NCBI RefSeq assembly: GCF_007992115.1
Contig: NZ_BJZQ01000001.1
Span: 310,001-374,000, forward strand
Reading direction: 5' to 3'
Source of the DNA: Aeromicrobium flavum
GTDB lineage: Bacteria; Actinomycetota; Actinomycetes; Propionibacteriales; Nocardioidaceae
Length of the DNA: 64,000 bases
In this document: positions 61,610 through 64,000 of the stretch, one piece after another
How the letters are laid out: each line of letters opens with the position of its first letter
Numbering within the stretch: position 1 is the stretch's first letter
Position numbers and translations under genes: made by a program
Notes under the pieces: model-generated
The model's database searches: none
The model's input: the letters and a program-made list of their open reading frames with translations, nothing else
Told to the model about the DNA's origin: nothing

Positions 61610-62136
61610 GCGACTACCCGCAGGTCGCCGACGGCCTGATCCGCGCCATCGAGAACTGGCCGGAGGACGGCGTCACCTTCCGTGACATCACCCCGTTGCT
61701 GGCCGACCCGCAGGGCTTGTCCGCCACGGTCACCGCCCTCGTGGACGAGGCCCGCGCGTTCGGCCCGATCGACGTCGTCGCCGGTGTCGAGGCGCGCGGA
61801 TTCCTGCTCGCGCCGTTGATCGCCCAGGAGCTCGGCATCGGCCTCGTGCCGGTGCGCAAGGCCGGCAAGCTGCCCGCCGACGTGCTCTCGGAGTCCTACT
61901 CGCTGGAGTACGGCGACGCCGTCGTCGAGATCCACACCGACGCCGTCACCGCCGGCAGCCGGGTGCTCATCGTCGACGACGTGCTGGCCACCGGCGGCAC
62001 CCTGGCCGCCGCCGTCCGCCTCTTCGAGCGTGCCGAGGCCCAGGTCGCCGGTGCCCTCGTGCTGATCGAACTGCCCGCCCTGCGGGGCCGCGACGCGCTC
62101 GTCGACGTCCCGCTCACCGCCCTGTTGGAGTACTGA
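61606..62136 (+). CDS. apt: Adenine phosphoribosyltransferase
   Basis: 176 residues. Salvages adenine with PRPP to AMP. FRDITPLLADP near the N-terminus, VVAGVEARGFLLA, VRKAGKLPA and the PRPP motif VLIVDDVLATGGTL are diagnostic. Overlaps yajC at the start and a 30-codon membrane peptide gene at the stop (TGATG). Confidence 0.95.
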   Translation: MSDYPQVADGLIRAIENWPEDGVTFRDITPLLADPQGLSATVTALVDEARAFGPIDVVAGVEARGFLLAPLIAQELGIGLVPVRKAGKLPADVLSESYSLEYGDAVVEIHTDAVTAGSRVLIVDDVLATGGTLAAAVRLFERAEAQVAGALVLIELPALRGRDALVDVPLTALLEY

Positions 62137-62228
62137 TGAGCCAGCGCACCGTCCGCATCGTCGCCGTCATCGCCATCGCCGCGCTCGTGCTGGGCGTGCT
62201 CGCGACGGTGATCTCCGGCGCCGTCTGA
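62136..62228 (+). CDS. Short hydrophobic peptide gene (30 codons) between apt and rel
   Basis: ATG overlaps the apt stop by one base. The product is a basic start MSQRTVR followed by one membrane helix IVAVIAIAALVLGVLATVIS and GAV. The TGATG coupling and clean signal-anchor profile favour a real gene over chance. It might be a small membrane regulator or a remnant of a lost neighbour. Function unknown. Confidence 0.5.
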   Translation: MSQRTVRIVAVIAIAALVLGVLATVISGAV

Positions 62229-62263
62229 CGTCACCTCCGTAGGATGGACTGAAGGAGGCACGC

Positions 62264-64000
62264 GTGGCTGAGCGCACCGAGGGAACCCCCACCCGGGCGG
62301 CCGAGTCCAAGAGCCAGGACACGGCGAGCACGTCCGCGCGCGTGCGCAGCCGGCTGGCGCGCATCGGTGGCAAGTCCACCGGCGGCGGCAACCCGGTGCT
62401 CGACCCGCTGATCAAGATCTACCGCGACACCCACCCCAAGGGCGACGTCGCGTCGATCGAGAAGGCCTACGCCGTCGCGGCCCAGATGCACGAGGGCCAG
62501 AAGCGCAAGAGCGGCGACCCGTACATCACGCACCCGCTGGCCGTCGCGACGATCCTGGCCGAGCTGGGCATGACCGCGCCGACGCTGTGCGCCGCCCTGC
62601 TGCACGACACCGTCGAGGACACCTCGTACACGATCGAGCAGCTGCGCAAGGACTTCGGTGACGAGGTCGTGCACCTGGTCGACGGCGTCACGAAGCTCGA
62701 CAAGGTCAAGTACGGCGACTCCGCGCAGTCCGAGACGATCCGCAAGATGGTCGTCGCGATGGCGCGCGACATCCGTGTCCTGGTCATCAAGCTGGCCGAC
62801 CGCCTGCACAACATGCGCACGCTGCGCTACCTGCGCCAGGACAAGCAGGAGCGCATCGCGCGCGAGACGATCGAGATCTTCGCCCCGCTGGCGCACCGCC
62901 TGGGCATGAACATGATCAAGTGGGAGCTGGAGGACCTCGCGTTCGCGACCCTGCACCCCAAGGTCTACGACGAGATCGTGCGCCTCGTCGCCGAGCGCGC
63001 GCCGTCGCGCGAGGCGTTCCTCGAGCGGGTCATCCGCGACGTCAACTCCGACCTCGGTCACGCCAAGATCAAGGCCGGCGTCACCGGCCGGCCCAAGCAC
63101 TACTTCTCGATCTACCAGAAGATGCTGGTCCGCGGCCGCGAGTTCTCCGACATCTTCGACCTCGTCGGCGTGCGCATCCTCGTCGAGGACGTCGCCGACT
63201 GCTACGCCGTGCTCGGCGTGCTGCACGCGCGCTGGAACCCGATCCCGGGCCGGTTCAAGGACTACATCAGCGTCCCGAAGTTCAACATGTACCAGTCGCT
63301 GCACACGACGGTGATCGGTCCTCAGGGCAAGCCCGTCGAGCTGCAGATCCGCACGTACGCCATGCACCGCCGCGCCGAGTTCGGCGTCGCCGCGCACTGG
63401 AAGTACAAGGCCGAGTCGCTGGCCGCGGTCGGCAGCAAGGCCGACAAGGGCGGGCCCAGCGGCAGCGAGATGGTGTGGCTGCGCGAGCTCGTCGACTGGC
63501 AGTCCGAGACCGAGGACTCCACCGACTTCCTGGACTCGCTCCGCTTCGAGATGCAGAACGCGGGCGTCTACGCGTACACGCCGCGCGGCGACCTGATCCA
63601 GCTGCCGGCCGGCGCCACGCCCGTCGACTTCGCGTACGGCGTCCACACCGAGGTGGGGCACTCGTGCGTCGGCGCCCGGGTCAACGGACGTCTCGTGTCG
63701 CTGGAGTCCGAGCTGCAGAGCGGCGACGTGGTCGAGATCTTCACGTCGAAGTCGCCCACCGCCGGCCCGAGCCGCGACTGGCTCGAGTTCGTCAAGAGCC
63801 CCCGCGCCAAGAACAAGATCCGCCAGTGGTTCACGAAGGAGCGCCGCGAGGAGGCCATCGACCACGGCAAGGACCTCATCGCCAAGCAGATGCGCAAGGA
63901 GGGCCTGCCGATGCATCGCCTGTTCCGGCAGGCGAACCTCGACACGGTGGCCAAGGAGATGGGCTACGCCGACGTGTCGACGCTGTACGCGGCGGTCGGC
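62264..64000 (+). CDS. rel: Bifunctional (p)ppGpp synthetase/hydrolase Rel, cut by window edge
   Basis: 579 codons present; the C-terminal regulatory part (end of TGS/helical region, RIS, ACT) is missing. The hydrolase HD domain has [14 protein letters not shown], and [15 protein letters not shown] is its second metal block. The synthetase has [41 protein letters not shown] and [10 protein letters not shown]. The TGS domain begins near [13 protein letters not shown]. Intact HD residues indicate it can degrade as well as make the alarmone. GTG start with GAAGGAGG eight bases upstream; a TAGGAT box lies 19 bases before the start codon. Confidence 0.96.
   Translation, partial: MAERTEGTPTRAAESKSQDTASTSARVRSRLARIGGKSTGGGNPVLDPLIKIYRDTHPKGDVASIEKAYAVAAQMHEGQKRKSGDPYITHPLAVATILAELGMTAPTLCAALLHDTVEDTSYTIEQLRKDFGDEVVHLVDGVTKLDKVKYGDSAQSETIRKMVVAMARDIRVLVIKLADRLHNMRTLRYLRQDKQERIARETIEIFAPLAHRLGMNMIKWELEDLAFATLHPKVYDEIVRLVAERAPSREAFLERVIRDVNSDLGHAKIKAGVTGRPKHYFSIYQKMLVRGREFSDIFDLVGVRILVEDVADCYAVLGVLHARWNPIPGRFKDYISVPKFNMYQSLHTTVIGPQGKPVELQIRTYAMHRRAEFGVAAHWKYKAESLAAVGSKADKGGPSGSEMVWLRELVDWQSETEDSTDFLDSLRFEMQNAGVYAYTPRGDLIQLPAGATPVDFAYGVHTEVGHSCVGARVNGRLVSLESELQSGDVVEIFTSKSPTAGPSRDWLEFVKSPRAKNKIRQWFTKERREEAIDHGKDLIAKQMRKEGLPMHRLFRQANLDTVAKEMGYADVSTLYAAVG

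Overview
The window is GC-rich DNA (roughly 70% G+C) with dense, mostly ATGA/GTGA-overlapped genes, from an actinobacterium. The right-hand order (thrS, HIT protein, pgsA, pdxS, pdxT, yebC, ruvC, ruvA, ruvB, yajC, apt, rel) is the conserved actinobacterial arrangement. A Nocardioidaceae-type organism (Aeromicrobium or Nocardioides relative) is my inference; no rRNA or other taxonomic marker is present.

1-21.6 kb is an aerobic (early-cobalt-independent) cobalamin biosynthesis locus with three cobalamin riboswitches. Minus-strand units are cbtB-cbtA-cobD (cobD cut by the window edge), chelatase(ChlI/ChlD fusion)-cobO-cobB/cobC fusion-cobA-phosphatase, and cobG-cobH-cobIJ. Plus-strand units are cobL-cobM and a long operon: BtuF-, BtuC- and BtuD-like ABC importer, 2Fe-2S protein, cobN, cobF. 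Together they cover cobalt or corrinoid uptake, ring methylation and contraction, cobalt insertion, adenosylation and parts of the side-chain steps. No cobK, cobQ, cobS, cobT or cobU is visible, so these must lie elsewhere or be replaced.

21.6-29.0 kb looks like accessory DNA. It starts with a tRNA 3'-tail remnant in a gene-poor 0.8 kb, then a NarL-type two-component system, an MMPL exporter, a DUF2871-type membrane protein, a broken acetyltransferase-like ORF and a tyrosine integrase. The integrase has phased direct repeats in front of it and a second tRNA 3'-tail (attR-like) beside it.

29.0-33.3 kb carries a lipoprotein peptidase, an arsenic resistance set (arsR divergent from acr3-arsC) and a secreted beta-propeller protein. 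33.4-41.4 kb holds a PucR-type regulator divergent from an aminotransferase - aldehyde dehydrogenase - CoA transferase - glutaryl-CoA-dehydrogenase-like - glutamate dehydrogenase operon. I read this operon as 5-aminovalerate/glutarate (lysine) breakdown. 41.5-48.8 kb is a mix of metabolic and transport genes (trpF, carbamate kinase, APC permease, ZIP transporter, hydrolase, Rrf2 regulator, asparaginase).

48.9-64 kb is the conserved core cluster, with three departures: no acyltransferase/pimA after pgsA, no secD/secF between yajC and apt, and a five-gene insertion between pdxS and pdxT. The insertion encodes two SipW/ER-type signal peptidases, two exported proteins with alternate (SipW-type) signal peptides and an LPDTG-ending surface protein. 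The second peptidase is fused to what looks like its own substrate module, which is the most novel feature here. Many monocistronic or first genes show a TANNNT box 6-8 nt before the start codon, indicating leaderless transcripts.
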